A stretch of 64,000 nt of DNA from Pseudomonas paralactis (GCF_001439735.1 NZ_JYLN01000013.1:1-64000); one strand, 5' to 3'; shown: positions 16,853-25,401, counted from the first letter of the stretch. Notes: generated from the sequence alone by a model not told the origin. Program-made: numbers and translations.

Positions 16853-17485
16853 TCAGGGTTTGGTGGCGCCTGGTCTGTGCATTTTGAACAGGGCCTCAGG
16901 CCCCAACTGGAAATAATCCGCCGGCCCACCCCCACGTAAAATCGGCTCGGCGGCAGCGGTGTCGTAGATGCCATCCTTGAGCAGCCACTTGGCAATGTGC
17001 ACCGCAACCACTTCGCCCAGCACCAGCCAGCTCGGCACCAGCTCCTTGTCGGCGCGTTGCAGTTGGATGATCTGCGTCACTTTGCATTCGAACGATACCG
17101 GGCTTTCGCCGACCCTTGGTACAGCGATGACCCTCGAGGCCACCGGCGTCAGGCCGGACAACTCGAATTCATTCACATCCGCCGAGACCGCCGCGCAACT
17201 CTGGTTCATCTGCTCGGCCAGCGGGCGGGTGGCCAGGTTCCACACAAACTCGCCGGTCTGTTCGATGTTATTCAGGCTGTCTTTACGCCCGACACTGGAA
17301 AACCCAATGATCGGCGGAATGTAGTTGAACGCATTGAAGAAGCTGTACGGCGCCAAGTTCAGGCGGCCTTCGCTGTCGTGCGAGGAGATCCAGCCAATCG
17401 GGCGCGGGCCGACGATGGCGTTAAACGGATCGTGTGGCAGGCCGTGGCCATTGGCGGGTTCGTAAAAGTGAATATCGTCGGACAT
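16853..17485 (-). CDS. flavin reductase-like FMN-binding domain protein
   Basis: A 210-residue protein of the flavin_reduct (flavoredoxin-like) fold. Signature segments are NAIVGPRPIGWISSHDSEGRL near the N-terminus, NLAPYSFFNAFNYIPPIIGFSS, and EFVWNLATRPLAEQMN. These form the FMN-binding split barrel. The start is taken as MSDDIHFYEP (17485). An upstream extension containing MNASELRAEQ is possible. Such proteins bind FMN and may pass electrons to an oxygenase, but the partner is not evident. It stands alone between REP pairs. Confidence 0.85.
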   Translation of the reverse strand: MSDDIHFYEPANGHGLPHDPFNAIVGPRPIGWISSHDSEGRLNLAPYSFFNAFNYIPPIIGFSSVGRKDSLNNIEQTGEFVWNLATRPLAEQMNQSCAAVSADVNEFELSGLTPVASRVIAVPRVGESPVSFECKVTQIIQLQRADKELVPSWLVLGEVVAVHIAKWLLKDGIYDTAAAEPILRGGGPADYFQLGPEALFKMHRPGATKP

Positions 17486-17527
17486 GGCCTGTTCTGCTCT
17501 TAATTCTGAGGCGTTCATCATATCCAA

Positions 17528-17630
17528 TGTGGGAGGGGCGGTGCGACGATTCAACTTGCCCCCGATTGCGGTGTATCAGTCACTGATTTGTTAACTGAAC
17601 CGCCGCTATCGGGAGCAAGCCCGCTCCCCC
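17528..17630. repeat. degenerate REP-like inverted pair
   Basis: TGTGGGAGGGGCGG...TTGCCCCCGAT at the left and ATCGGGAGCAAGCCCGCTCC at the right form imperfect inverted arms. They belong to a GGGG-rich variant, also seen near 19.1-19.2 kb, distinct from the main REP type. Confidence 0.6.
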
Positions 17631-17635
17631 GATTT

Positions 17636-18955
17636 TTAGTCTGTGGTAATACGCGAGTGTTTACGCGTGTCCTTCATGGTCACATAGACCACCAGCGACA
17701 CCGCGATACACGCGGTCACGTACCAGTAATAGCCCGTCTCCATGCCGATGTTTTTGAACCACAGTGCGATGACTTCAGCGGTACCGCCGAAGATCGAAAC
17801 GGTCAATGCATACGGCAGGCCTACGCCCAGTGCGCGGATTTCCGTAGGGAACAGTTCTGCTTTCACCACAGCGTTGATCGAGGTATAGCCGCTGACGATG
17901 ATCAGCGCCGCCATGATCAGGAAGAACGCGCCCCACCAGCTTTGGATGGTATGCAGCGTGGTGAGGATCGGCACGGTGAACAGGGTACCGAGCAAGCCGA
18001 AGGCAATCAGGATCGGCCGGCGACCGACCTTGTCCGACAGCCCCCCAACCAGGGGTTGCAGGCACATGAACAGAAACAGCGTCGCCGCCGAAATGGTGGT
18101 GGAGTCGGAGATGCTCATGCCGACGGTGTTCACCAGGTATTTCTGCATGTAGGTGGTGTAGGTGTAGAAGGCCAGGGTGCCACCCATGGTCAGGCCGACG
18201 ACGGTCATCACTTCCTTGGGGTGACGCATCAAGGTGCGCATGGCGCTTTCCTTGGCTTTTTCCTTTTTGGTGAACGATTCGGTTTCTTCCATGCCGCGAC
18301 GCAGGAACAGCGCAACGACTGCGCACAGGGCGCCGATGGCGAACGGGATACGCCAGCCCCAGGCATACAACTGCTCGGTGGTCAGTGTTTGTTGCAGCAC
18401 GATCAATACTGCCAGGGCGATGAGCTGGCCGGAGATCAGCGTCACGTACTGGAAGCTGGAGAAAAAACCACGGCGTTCCTTGGTCGCCATCTCACTCAGG
18501 TAGGTGGCTGACGTACCGTACTCGCCGCCTACCGACAGGCCCTGCAGCAAGCGTGCGAACACCAGCAGGATCGGCGCGCCGATACCAATCGTGTCATAAC
18601 CCGGTGTCAGGGCGATCAGCAGCGAACCGAAGCACATCAGCAATACCGAGGCCATCAAGGCGGCCTTGCGACCTTTGTAGTCGGCATAGAGGCCCATCAA
18701 CCAGCCGCCGATGGGGCGCATGATGAAGCCCACGGCAAAGATGGCGGCAGTGTTCATCAACTGTGCGGTGGAAGAGCCGGCGGGGAAGAAGGTCTTGGCG
18801 AAGTACAGCGAGAAGGCGGCGTAGACGTACCAGTCATACCACTCGACCATGTTGCCGACCGATCCACTGAAGATCGACTTGATACGGCTGGAGGTGGTGC
18901 GTTCTTTTGCCGGCGCAGACGCCGATCCCAGAGGCAGGGAGTTGGAGTTATCCAT
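17636..18955 (-). CDS. kgtP: MFS 2-oxoglutarate/dicarboxylate symporter (KgtP-like, MHS family)
   Basis: Inner-membrane proton symporter of 439 residues with about 12 membrane helices. MHS-family marks are VGNMVEWYDWYVYAAFSLYFA, RPIGGWLMGLYADYKGRK, RLLQGLSVGGEYGTSATYLSE and SDKVGRRPILIAFG. The start MDNSNS is chosen over an ATG 15 bp upstream because AAGGA sits 7 nt before it. A sigma-54 promoter, a Crc-type A-rich motif and the NtrC/DctD-like regulator gene lie directly upstream, so expression is probably inducer-dependent and catabolite-repressed. The layout parallels MifS-MifR control of 2-oxoglutarate transport in P. aeruginosa. The exact substrate is inferred. Confidence 0.88.
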   Translation of the reverse strand: MDNSNSLPLGSASAPAKERTTSSRIKSIFSGSVGNMVEWYDWYVYAAFSLYFAKTFFPAGSSTAQLMNTAAIFAVGFIMRPIGGWLMGLYADYKGRKAALMASVLLMCFGSLLIALTPGYDTIGIGAPILLVFARLLQGLSVGGEYGTSATYLSEMATKERRGFFSSFQYVTLISGQLIALAVLIVLQQTLTTEQLYAWGWRIPFAIGALCAVVALFLRRGMEETESFTKKEKAKESAMRTLMRHPKEVMTVVGLTMGGTLAFYTYTTYMQKYLVNTVGMSISDSTTISAATLFLFMCLQPLVGGLSDKVGRRPILIAFGLLGTLFTVPILTTLHTIQSWWGAFFLIMAALIIVSGYTSINAVVKAELFPTEIRALGVGLPYALTVSIFGGTAEVIALWFKNIGMETGYYWYVTACIAVSLVVYVTMKDTRKHSRITTD

Positions 18956-18974
18956 TGAAGGATCCTTCATCTAG

Positions 18975-18982
18975 TTGTTTTT
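18975..18982 (-). promoter_or_regulatory. Crc/Hfq catabolite-activity motif in the kgtP leader
   Basis: On the transcript the sequence is AAAAACAA, an exact AAnAAnAA motif, ending 19 nt before the kgtP start codon and just ahead of the ribosome site. Hfq with Crc binds such motifs in Pseudomonas to block translation when preferred carbon sources are present. Confidence 0.55.
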
Positions 18983-19018
18983 ATGGAGCGTGCTTGAGCA
19001 CTGCCTGACTTGGGCTAT

Positions 19019-19034
19019 AGCAGAAGCTGTGCCA
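19019..19034 (-). promoter_or_regulatory. sigma-54 promoter of kgtP
   Basis: The minus strand reads TGGCACAGCTTCTGCT, preceded by C. It carries the invariant GG (-24) and GC (-12) with exact spacing, and TGGCAC matches consensus in full. Initiation about 12 bp downstream would give a leader of about 50 nt. The adjacent gene encodes a sigma-54 activator. Confidence 0.75.
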
Positions 19035-19075
19035 GGTGGATGAAGGCCCGGAATAGAAGGGTTACAGGATTTTTT

Positions 19076-19123
19076 TGAGCGGAAAGTTGCCGATGATTTT
19101 TGGGTGGTGAGCGGAAATCCGCT
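19076..19123. promoter_or_regulatory. possible activator binding sites upstream of the kgtP promoter
   Basis: TGAGCGGAAA occurs at 19076-19085 and 19108-19117, exactly 32 bp apart (three helical turns). The distal copy is part of a perfect inverted repeat AGCGGAAATCCGCT (19110-19123). Their position about 45-90 bp upstream of the -24 box suits an NtrC-family enhancer. Confidence 0.5.
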
Positions 19124-19135
19124 TATGGCTGCGGG

Positions 19136-19230
19136 CGTCATCGGGAGCAAGTCGAATTGTCGCACCGCCCCTCCCACACTTGAATGTATTCACAAATCAA
19201 ACTGTGGGAGGGGGCCTGCCCCCGATGACG
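19136..19230. repeat. REP-like inverted pair, GGGG-rich variant
   Basis: CGTCATCGGGAGCAAG...CCCCTCCCACA faces TGTGGGAGGGGGCCTGCCCCCGATGACG. The right arm also forms an internal hairpin (GGGGGC with GCCCCC). It lies between the response-regulator gene and the kgtP control region. Confidence 0.7.
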
Positions 19231-19242
19231 ATCAGAAGGTCG

Positions 19243-20568
19243 CTACAGAAACATCTCCCTCGCCAACCCATGCCGCTGCATCTTTTCATTAAAGGTGCGA
19301 CGTGGCAGTTGCAACTCGGCCAGCACCGCTTTGATATCGCCTTTATGCCGGGTCAGCGCGGCTTTCAGGCAATGCGCCTCGAAAGCCTCCTGCTGCGCCG
19401 CCAGCGATTGCCCAGGTTCAATAGCTTCCGGTTCAGGTTCTCCAAGGCCCAGCACCTGGCGCTCGGCGACGTTAGCCAGTTCACGCACGTTGCCCGGCCA
19501 GTCATGGCTGAGCAGGCGACTCAACTGCGGCCCACTCAGTGGCTCAAGATGGCGGCCCAGACGCTCGGCGGCGCTTTGGGCGAAATGCTCATACAACAGC
19601 GGAATATCTTCGCGACGCTCGCGCAGCGGTGGCAGGCGCAGTTGGGCGACGTTCAGGCGATAAGCCAGGTCCTCGCGAAAACGTCCGGCGCGTGCTTCTT
19701 CGAGCAGGTCCGGCTTGGTGGCGGCGATGATGCGCAGGTCGACATTGATGCTCTGGTTGGAACCCAAACGCTCCAGTTTCTGCTCTTGCAACACGCGCAA
19801 TAGTTTTACCTGTTGCGCCAGAGGCATGCTTTCGATTTCGTCGAGGAACAGGGTGCCGCCGTGGGCGTATTCCAGCTTGCCGATACGCTTGCCCTGGGCG
19901 CCGGTGAACGCGCCGCTTTCGTGGCCGAACAGCTCGGCTTCAAACAACTGCTCGGGGATCGCTGCGCAATTGAGCGCCACAAACGGCTTCTTGGCGCGTG
20001 GGCCGAAATCATGCAGGCAGCGGGCAACCAGCTCTTTGCCGCTGCCGGTTTCACCCCGAATCAACACGTTGACCGGTAGCGTCGCCAGGTCCAGCACCTG
20101 GCGACGCAGGGTTTGCAGGCCCTTGGACACCCCCAGCAGGCTGGATTCCAGTTGTGCACGGTGATCAGCCTGTTGGTGCAGGCGGCGGTTTTCCAGGATC
20201 AGGCCGCGCTTGTCCAACGCACGACGCAGGCTGTTGAGCAGTGCATCGGGGCTGAAGGGTTTTTCCAGGAAGTCGTAGGCGCCGTCGCGCATGGCTTCGA
20301 CGGCCATCGGCACGTCGCCATGGCCGGTGAGCAAAATCACCGGCAAGTCGGCATCGCGCCGCTGTACCTCGGCCAACAGTTCAAGACCACTGAGCCCAGG
20401 CATACGCACATCACTCAAGATCACCCCGGCAAAGTCCCTGGGCAGGTGCGCCAGGCATTCCTCGGCACGGCTGTACAACTGAACATCAAACCCCGACAGG
20501 CTCAGCCACTGCTCGACGGCCGTACGAATGCTGGCTTCGTCATCCACCACAATCACTGCGTTCAACAT
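19243..20568 (-). CDS. sigma-54-dependent response regulator (MifR/DctD-like)
   Basis: An NtrC-family activator of 441 residues. The receiver (about 1-120) has Asp53 in GVILSDVRMPG. The AAA+ domain (about 140-375) has Walker A GETGSGKELVARC, the sigma-54 contact loop ESGAFTGAQ, Walker B GGTLFLDEIESM and the arginine-rich RFREDLAYRLNV. The C-terminal Fis-type helix-turn-helix contains GDIKAVLAELQLPRRTFNEKM. Its start overlaps the kinase stop by 7 bp. The neighbouring transporter has a sigma-54 promoter with repeat sites, the most probable target. It could be called MifR or DctD. I favour MifR because the neighbour is a KgtP-type carrier rather than DctA or DctPQM. Confidence 0.88.
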   Translation of the reverse strand: MLNAVIVVDDEASIRTAVEQWLSLSGFDVQLYSRAEECLAHLPRDFAGVILSDVRMPGLSGLELLAEVQRRDADLPVILLTGHGDVPMAVEAMRDGAYDFLEKPFSPDALLNSLRRALDKRGLILENRRLHQQADHRAQLESSLLGVSKGLQTLRRQVLDLATLPVNVLIRGETGSGKELVARCLHDFGPRAKKPFVALNCAAIPEQLFEAELFGHESGAFTGAQGKRIGKLEYAHGGTLFLDEIESMPLAQQVKLLRVLQEQKLERLGSNQSINVDLRIIAATKPDLLEEARAGRFREDLAYRLNVAQLRLPPLRERREDIPLLYEHFAQSAAERLGRHLEPLSGPQLSRLLSHDWPGNVRELANVAERQVLGLGEPEPEAIEPGQSLAAQQEAFEAHCLKAALTRHKGDIKAVLAELQLPRRTFNEKMQRHGLAREMFL

Positions 20569-22328
20569 AGGTCGGGTGTCTCCAGTGCGACGGGCAGGGT
20601 CAGGGTAAACACCGCGCCGTCGCCACGATTGCCGGCGATCAGGCGCCCGCCCAATTCATGCACGATAGCGTAGGACACCGCCAGCCCCAAGCCGAGCCCG
20701 TCACCCACCGGTTTGGTGGTGAAAAACGGGTCGAATACGTTGTTCAAATGTTCTTCGGCAATCCCGCCACCGCTGTCGCTGACGCTCAACTGCCACAGCT
20801 GCTGATCGGCGTGCAGACGAATTTCCAGGCGTTTGCGCGGCTTGTCGGCCATGGCGTCCAGGGCGTTGCGCAGCAGGTTGATCAGCACCTGTTCCAGGCG
20901 AATCGCGTCGCCGCGTACCCAGGCCGGGCGGGCCAGGTCCAGCACCACGCCGATGGCTTCATCGCGCAAACGCGCGTCGAGCAGGTGCAGGGACTGGTCG
21001 ACCACGCTGGCCAGATCCAGGCGTTCGCGCAGGCCGCTGGGGCTTTTGCGCGCAAAGGTCTTGAGGTGGCCGGTAAGCGCGGCCATGCGCGTGAGCATGT
21101 CATCCAGCGGCGTGAGCGCCTTGTAGGCATCGTCCACACGGCCATGGTCGAGCAACAGTCGCAGGGTGGCCAGCTGCATGCGTTGGGCGGTCAGCGGTTG
21201 GTTGATTTCATGGGCAAGGGCGGCAGACATCTGCCCCAGCGCCGCCAGTTTGGCTGACTGCACGAGGCCATCCTGGGCGGTGCGCAAGGCCTGGGTGCGT
21301 TCTTCTACCAGGCGTTCGAGTTCTTCGCGGCTGCGTTGGCGAAGGCGAGCCAGGCGCCAGCGTTGACTCAGGAACAGCACCAGAAACACCAGCGCCAGCC
21401 AGGACCCGGCGGCGGCGAGGCCGGCGTTGCGTTGGTCTTCAAACGGAAATTGCGGTTTGCGCAGCAGGTGCAGGGTCCAGCCTTCGGCTTTGAGCGGCAG
21501 GGATTCCCAGATGTAGTTGGCGCTGCCGTCCGGGCCGTTGACGCGCATCAGGTGGCTGTTATCGTCGAAGCGCTGCAGGGTCTGGGTTTCCAGTGGTTGC
21601 AGTTGCTTCTTGTCGTATTGGCGGGTGGCCTTGAGTTCTGCCAGGTCACTCACCGACAACGGCCGCAGGTTGCGATACCGCCAGCCCGGCTGGTTGGCGA
21701 TAAACACAATGCCGCGGGCATCGCTGACCAGCAGCAAGTCATTGCCCTGGGCCCATTCGCGTTCCAGTTCCGGGAACTCCAGCTTGACGACCATGGCGCC
21801 AAGGAATTGCTCTTGCTCATCGACCACTGCACTGGACAGGAAGTACCCCGGAATGCCGGTCGTCACCCCCACCGCGTAAAAACGCCCGGTGCCTTGGCTC
21901 AAGGTCTGGCTGAAATACGGACGGAACGCGTAATTGTGGCCGACATAGCTGCTGGGCAAATTCCAGTTGCTGGCGGCCACTGCCAGGCCGGTGCGGTCCA
22001 TCAGCTCCAGGGTGGAGGACTGGGCGGCGCCGTTGATGCGTTCGAGCTTGCGATTGAGTGCATCCTGGGTGGCGCTATCGAGTGGGCCCTTCAGCGCGCG
22101 GATCATCTCTGAGTCCAGTGCCAGCACGGCGGGCAGGGCGCGGTAGCGTTCGATCAGGGTGTGCAGAGAGTTGGCGTACAGCGCCAGTTGCTGATTGGCG
22201 CGGGCGGCCTCATCCACCAGGGCCTGGCGTTCGGCATGGCGGGTGGCCAAGGCGGCGGCCAGCACTGCGCCGGCGATGATCAGCAACGAGTAAAACGTCA
22301 GACGCAGAGGGCGAGGGATCACGATCAT
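20562..22328 (-). CDS. DctB/MifS-like sensor histidine kinase
   Basis: A 588-residue kinase starting MIVIPRPLRLTFYSLL. A membrane helix leads into a large periplasmic sensor (about 35-290) of the DctB double-PAS/Cache type, with SYVGHNYAFRPYFSQTLSQGTGRFYAVGV and YFLSSAVVDEQEQFLGAMVVKLEF. A second helix (AGLAAAGSWLALVFLVLF) is followed by a coiled coil, the phospho-acceptor box AALAHEINQPLTAQRMQL and the ATP domain (INLLRNALDAM, DSGGGIAEEHLNNVF, GLGLGLAVSYAI). In DctB the RPYF region contacts C4/C5-dicarboxylates, so 2-oxoglutarate or a dicarboxylate is the expected signal. Upstream in-frame residues are repeat-derived and excluded. It pairs with the overlapping regulator gene. Confidence 0.88.
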   Translation of the reverse strand: MIVIPRPLRLTFYSLLIIAGAVLAAALATRHAERQALVDEAARANQQLALYANSLHTLIERYRALPAVLALDSEMIRALKGPLDSATQDALNRKLERINGAAQSSTLELMDRTGLAVAASNWNLPSSYVGHNYAFRPYFSQTLSQGTGRFYAVGVTTGIPGYFLSSAVVDEQEQFLGAMVVKLEFPELEREWAQGNDLLLVSDARGIVFIANQPGWRYRNLRPLSVSDLAELKATRQYDKKQLQPLETQTLQRFDDNSHLMRVNGPDGSANYIWESLPLKAEGWTLHLLRKPQFPFEDQRNAGLAAAGSWLALVFLVLFLSQRWRLARLRQRSREELERLVEERTQALRTAQDGLVQSAKLAALGQMSAALAHEINQPLTAQRMQLATLRLLLDHGRVDDAYKALTPLDDMLTRMAALTGHLKTFARKSPSGLRERLDLASVVDQSLHLLDARLRDEAIGVVLDLARPAWVRGDAIRLEQVLINLLRNALDAMADKPRKRLEIRLHADQQLWQLSVSDSGGGIAEEHLNNVFDPFFTTKPVGDGLGLGLAVSYAIVHELGGRLIAGNRGDGAVFTLTLPVALETPDLC

Positions 22329-22402
22329 ACGATGATGAGCAGGCACAGTGAGGGGCGAGCACCATAGCATGAGCTGTCTGGATCTTGTGGCGAACGAGCT
22401 TG

Positions 22403-22489
22403 TGTGGGAGCCGGCTTGCCTGCGATGCAGACACCTCGGTGCTTCAGTCACACCGGTTTGATGTCATCGCAGGCAAGCCAGCTCCCACA
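22403..22489. repeat. REP inverted pair
   Basis: TGTGGGAGCCGGCTTGCC faces GGCAAGCCAGCTCCCACA over a spacer of about 45 bp between the kinase gene and fumA. One arm has CCGG for CTGG. Confidence 0.8.
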
Positions 22490-22524
22490 TTTCACGGCGT
22501 TCGCCATGGCAATCGCTTCAGGTA

Positions 22525-22562
22525 TAAAAAAGGCGACTGGGCCATGGGCCGCAGTCGCCTTT
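22525..22562 (-). terminator. intrinsic terminator of fumA
   Basis: An 11-bp stem, AAAGGCGACTG with CAGTCGCCTTT, has a 12-nt loop. On the minus strand a T-run follows (TTTTTTAT). It lies 20 bp past the fumA stop. Confidence 0.88.
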
Positions 22563-22581
22563 ATGCTTGTGGAGAAAGCGC

Positions 22582-24105
22582 TTACTGCACTTCCACCGCC
22601 AGGCTCTCACTGATCTTTTTCTGCCAGATGGCAGGACCGGTGATGTGTACAGATTCGCCGTTGCTATCGACTGCAACGGTAACCGGCATGTCTTTTACGT
22701 CGAACTCGTAGATGGCTTCCATCCCCAGCTCGGCGAATGCCACCACGCGCGACTTCTTGATTGCTTGCGCCACCAGGTAAGCGGCACCGCCCACGGCCAT
22801 CAGGTACACGGCCTTGTGATCCTTGATCGCTTCGATAGCGGTAGGGCCGCGCTCGGACTTGCCGATCATGCCCAGCAGGCCGGTTTGCTCCAGGATCTGA
22901 CGGGTGAACTTGTCCATCCGCGTCGCGGTGGTCGGGCCCGCCGGGCCAACCACTTCTTCACGCACCGGGTCAACCGGGCCGACGTAGTAGATAAAGCGAC
23001 CCTTGAGGTCCACCGGCAGGGTTTCGCCCTTGTTCAGCATCTCGACCATGCGCTTGTGCGCCGCGTCGCGACCGGTGAGCATCTTGCCGTTGAGCAACAC
23101 GGTTTCGCCCGGCTTCCAGCTCTGCACTTCTTCCGGGGTCAGGGTGTCGAGGTTGACGCGGCGGGCCGATGGGCCGGCTTCCCAGACGATTTCCGGGTAA
23201 GCATCCAGCGATGGCGCTTCCAGCGACGCCGGGCCCGAACCGTCGAGCACGAAGTGCGCGTGACGGGTGGCGGCGCAGTTGGGGATCATGCACACCGGCA
23301 GGGAGGCGGCGTGGGTTGGGTAGTCCATGATCTTCACGTCGAGCACGGTGGTCAGGCCACCCAGGCCCTGGGCGCCGATGCCCAGTTGGTTGACCTTCTC
23401 GAACAGCTCCAGGCGCATCTCTTCGATACGGTTTTGTGGGCCGCGCTTTTTCAGCTCGTGGATGTCGATGGATTCCATCAACACTTCCTTGGCCATCACC
23501 GCGGCCTTCTCGGCAGTGCCGCCGATACCGATGCCGAGCATACCCGGTGGGCACCAGCCGGCGCCCATGGTCGGAACAGTCTTGAGCACCCAGTCGACGA
23601 TCGAGTCGGACGGGTTGAGCATGGCCATTTTCGACTTGTTCTCGGAACCGCCGCCCTTGGCTGCCACGTCCACTTCCACGGTGTTACCCGGGACGATGGA
23701 GTAGTGGATCACCGCCGGGGTGTTGTCCTTGGTGTTCTTGCGCGCGCCTGCCGGGTCGGCGAGGATCGAGGCGCGCAGAACGTTTTCCGGCAGGTTGTAG
23801 GCGCGACGCACGCCTTCGTTGATCATGTCGTCCAGGCCCATGGTGGCGCCATCCCAACGTACATCCATGCCCACGCGCACGAACACGGTGACGATACCGG
23901 TGTCCTGGCAGATCGGGCGGTGGCCGGTGGCGCACATGCGCGAGTTGATCAGGATCTGGGCGATGGAATCACGGGCTGCCGGCGATTCTTCGCGCAGGTA
24001 GGCTTCGTGCATGGCCTGGATGAAATCAACGGGGTGGTAGTAGGAAATGAATTGCAGGGCGTCGGCAACGCTCTGAATCAGGTCGTCTTGCTTGATCACG
24101 GTCAT
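22582..24105 (-). CDS. fumA: class I (Fe-S) fumarate hydratase
   Basis: A 507-residue cytoplasmic enzyme interconverting fumarate and malate in the TCA cycle. The N-terminal alpha domain holds cluster ligands (CATGHRPICQDTGIVTVFVRVG, MGAGWCPPGMLGIGIGG, MIPNCAATRHAHF). The C-terminal beta domain holds GPTTATRMDKF and VGGAAYLVAQAI, so both halves are fused as in E. coli FumA. Full family length. A long hairpin lies in its leader and a terminator follows, so it is monocistronic. The oxygen- and iron-sensitive cluster makes iron-dependent control plausible. It sits close to pykA, as in other pseudomonads. Confidence 0.95.
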   Translation of the reverse strand: MTVIKQDDLIQSVADALQFISYYHPVDFIQAMHEAYLREESPAARDSIAQILINSRMCATGHRPICQDTGIVTVFVRVGMDVRWDGATMGLDDMINEGVRRAYNLPENVLRASILADPAGARKNTKDNTPAVIHYSIVPGNTVEVDVAAKGGGSENKSKMAMLNPSDSIVDWVLKTVPTMGAGWCPPGMLGIGIGGTAEKAAVMAKEVLMESIDIHELKKRGPQNRIEEMRLELFEKVNQLGIGAQGLGGLTTVLDVKIMDYPTHAASLPVCMIPNCAATRHAHFVLDGSGPASLEAPSLDAYPEIVWEAGPSARRVNLDTLTPEEVQSWKPGETVLLNGKMLTGRDAAHKRMVEMLNKGETLPVDLKGRFIYYVGPVDPVREEVVGPAGPTTATRMDKFTRQILEQTGLLGMIGKSERGPTAIEAIKDHKAVYLMAVGGAAYLVAQAIKKSRVVAFAELGMEAIYEFDVKDMPVTVAVDSNGESVHITGPAIWQKKISESLAVEVQ

Positions 24106-24137
24106 GAGTCGCGCTCCTCTCTAAGGGAACATTCAAT

Positions 24138-24180
24138 AAAGGTGGGCTCAGTGTTGCATCGGTCGGCTGAGCTCACCTTT
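24138..24180 (-). promoter_or_regulatory. long hairpin in the fumA 5' leader
   Basis: AAAGGTGGGCTCAG (24138-24151) pairs with CTGAGCTCACCTTT (24167-24180): 14 bp with a single G-U pair and a 15-nt loop, ending 33 nt before the start codon. A -10-like TATACT (minus strand near 24230) would place it inside the transcript. It could act as an attenuator, a stability element or a protein site. Confidence 0.5.
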
Positions 24181-24292
24181 CCAAGGCACGCCAAAATGGT
24201 GCAGGCGCGACGCTAAAAAGGCGCGGCAGTATAACCCGGCACGGTGGCCGATACACCCGACTATGGTCACGAATGCCCGGCCCGGTTATCTG

Positions 24293-24388
24293 CAGGAGCG
24301 AGCGTGCTGGCGAAAAGCGTGAATCTGGTGGGTTTCATCAGGTTGTCCGCGTTATCGTTAGCGATCTTCGCGAGCAAGCTCGCTCCTA
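24293..24388. repeat. REP inverted pair (TAGGAGCGAGC type), left arm decayed
   Basis: The right arm TTCGCGAGCAAGCTCGCTCC is intact. The left arm, CAGGAGCGAGCGTGCTGGCG, has diverged at several bases. With the fumA leader it accounts for most of the 303-bp gap between fumA and the reductase gene. Confidence 0.75.
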
Positions 24389-24408
24389 CCTATAGAGGTG
24401 ACGGCGCT

Positions 24409-25350
24409 ATGCCTGAACTGTACGTTGGCGAACGCCACTGGTCGGTCGCCACCGGCAGCAACCTGCTGGATGCCTTGAATCAGGCAGGTGTGGCCGTGCC
24501 CTACAGTTGCCGGGCCGGCAGTTGCCATGCGTGCCTGGTGCGTTGCGAGGGTGAGGTTGACGACCAGCAGCCTGACGCGCTGAGCGCGGCGCAACGCCAG
24601 GACGGGTGGCGCCTGGCGTGCCAGTGCCGGGTCATTGCGGACCTGAAGGTCGAAGCGTTTGACCCCCAGCGCGATGGCCTGCCCGCCCAGGTGGTGGGCG
24701 CCGATTGGCTGAGCTCGACGGTACTGCGCCTGCGCCTGCAACCGGAACGTGCCCTGCGGTACAGGGCCGGGCAGCATTTGGTGCTGTGGGCGGGGCAGGT
24801 GGCGCGCCCTTATTCCCTGGCGAGTTTGCCCCAGGAGGAGCCGTATCTGGAGTTCCATATCGATTGCCGTCAACCCGGTGCCTTCAGCGATGCCGCACGA
24901 CAGTTGAAGGTCGGTGAGCCTCTACGCTTGGGCGAACTGCGGGGTGGAGCGCTGCACTACGACCCTGATTGGCAATCGCGGCCGTTGTGGCTGCTGGCTT
25001 CCGGTACTGGCCTGGGGCCCTTGTGGGGTGTGTTGCGCGAGGCACTGCGCCAGGATCATCAAGGCGAGATTCGCGTGATTCACCTGGCTCATGAGGCCGA
25101 AGCTCATTATCTGGCTGAACCCCTGGCAGCGCTTGCCGCGCAACATGGGCACCTGACCGTGGAGCTATTGACTGCGGCGCAGTTGCAGCCGGCACTGGCG
25201 CAACTGCGGCTGGCTTCCCGGCATACCCTGGCCTTGCTTTGCGGGCACCCTGCCAGCGTCGAGGCCTTTTCCAAGCGCTTGTTCCTGGCGGGACTGCCGC
25301 GTAATCAATTGCTGGCAGATGTGTTTCTATCCCGCCCGTTCACTTTATGA
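24409..25350 (+). CDS. 2Fe-2S ferredoxin-fused FAD/NAD(P)H oxidoreductase
   Basis: A 313-residue electron-transfer protein. A plant-type ferredoxin domain (1-85) has the ligand pattern SCRAGSCHACLVRC followed by LACQC. A ferredoxin-reductase domain follows, with the FAD motif RPYSLASLPQE and a nucleotide-binding part (LWLLASGTGLGPLWGVLREA). It resembles the reductase components of aromatic-ring oxygenases and CDP-deoxyglucose reductases, but no oxygenase gene is nearby. A comparable ferredoxin reductase gene lies between fumarase and pyruvate kinase genes in P. aeruginosa (PA4331 region). The start at 24409 follows AGAGGTG. Physiological partner unknown. Confidence 0.88.
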   Translation: MPELYVGERHWSVATGSNLLDALNQAGVAVPYSCRAGSCHACLVRCEGEVDDQQPDALSAAQRQDGWRLACQCRVIADLKVEAFDPQRDGLPAQVVGADWLSSTVLRLRLQPERALRYRAGQHLVLWAGQVARPYSLASLPQEEPYLEFHIDCRQPGAFSDAARQLKVGEPLRLGELRGGALHYDPDWQSRPLWLLASGTGLGPLWGVLREALRQDHQGEIRVIHLAHEAEAHYLAEPLAALAAQHGHLTVELLTAAQLQPALAQLRLASRHTLALLCGHPASVEAFSKRLFLAGLPRNQLLADVFLSRPFTL

Positions 25351-25401
25351 AAAGCCTGTTCAAGGCTGTATCGGAGTTTATCGCCCGGTGCTGATGACGC
25401 C

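Noticed and set aside
22385..22711. Plus-strand frames over the REP pairs (for example GAGLPAM or CGSWLACD type peptides)
   Set aside because: Recurrent short peptides such as GAGLPA and GSWLACD are translations of the REP arms, not genes.
22567..24216. A 549-codon frame antisense to fumA
   Set aside because: Shadow of the fumarase gene. Its His/Gly/Val-rich sequence fits no family and no start signal is visible.
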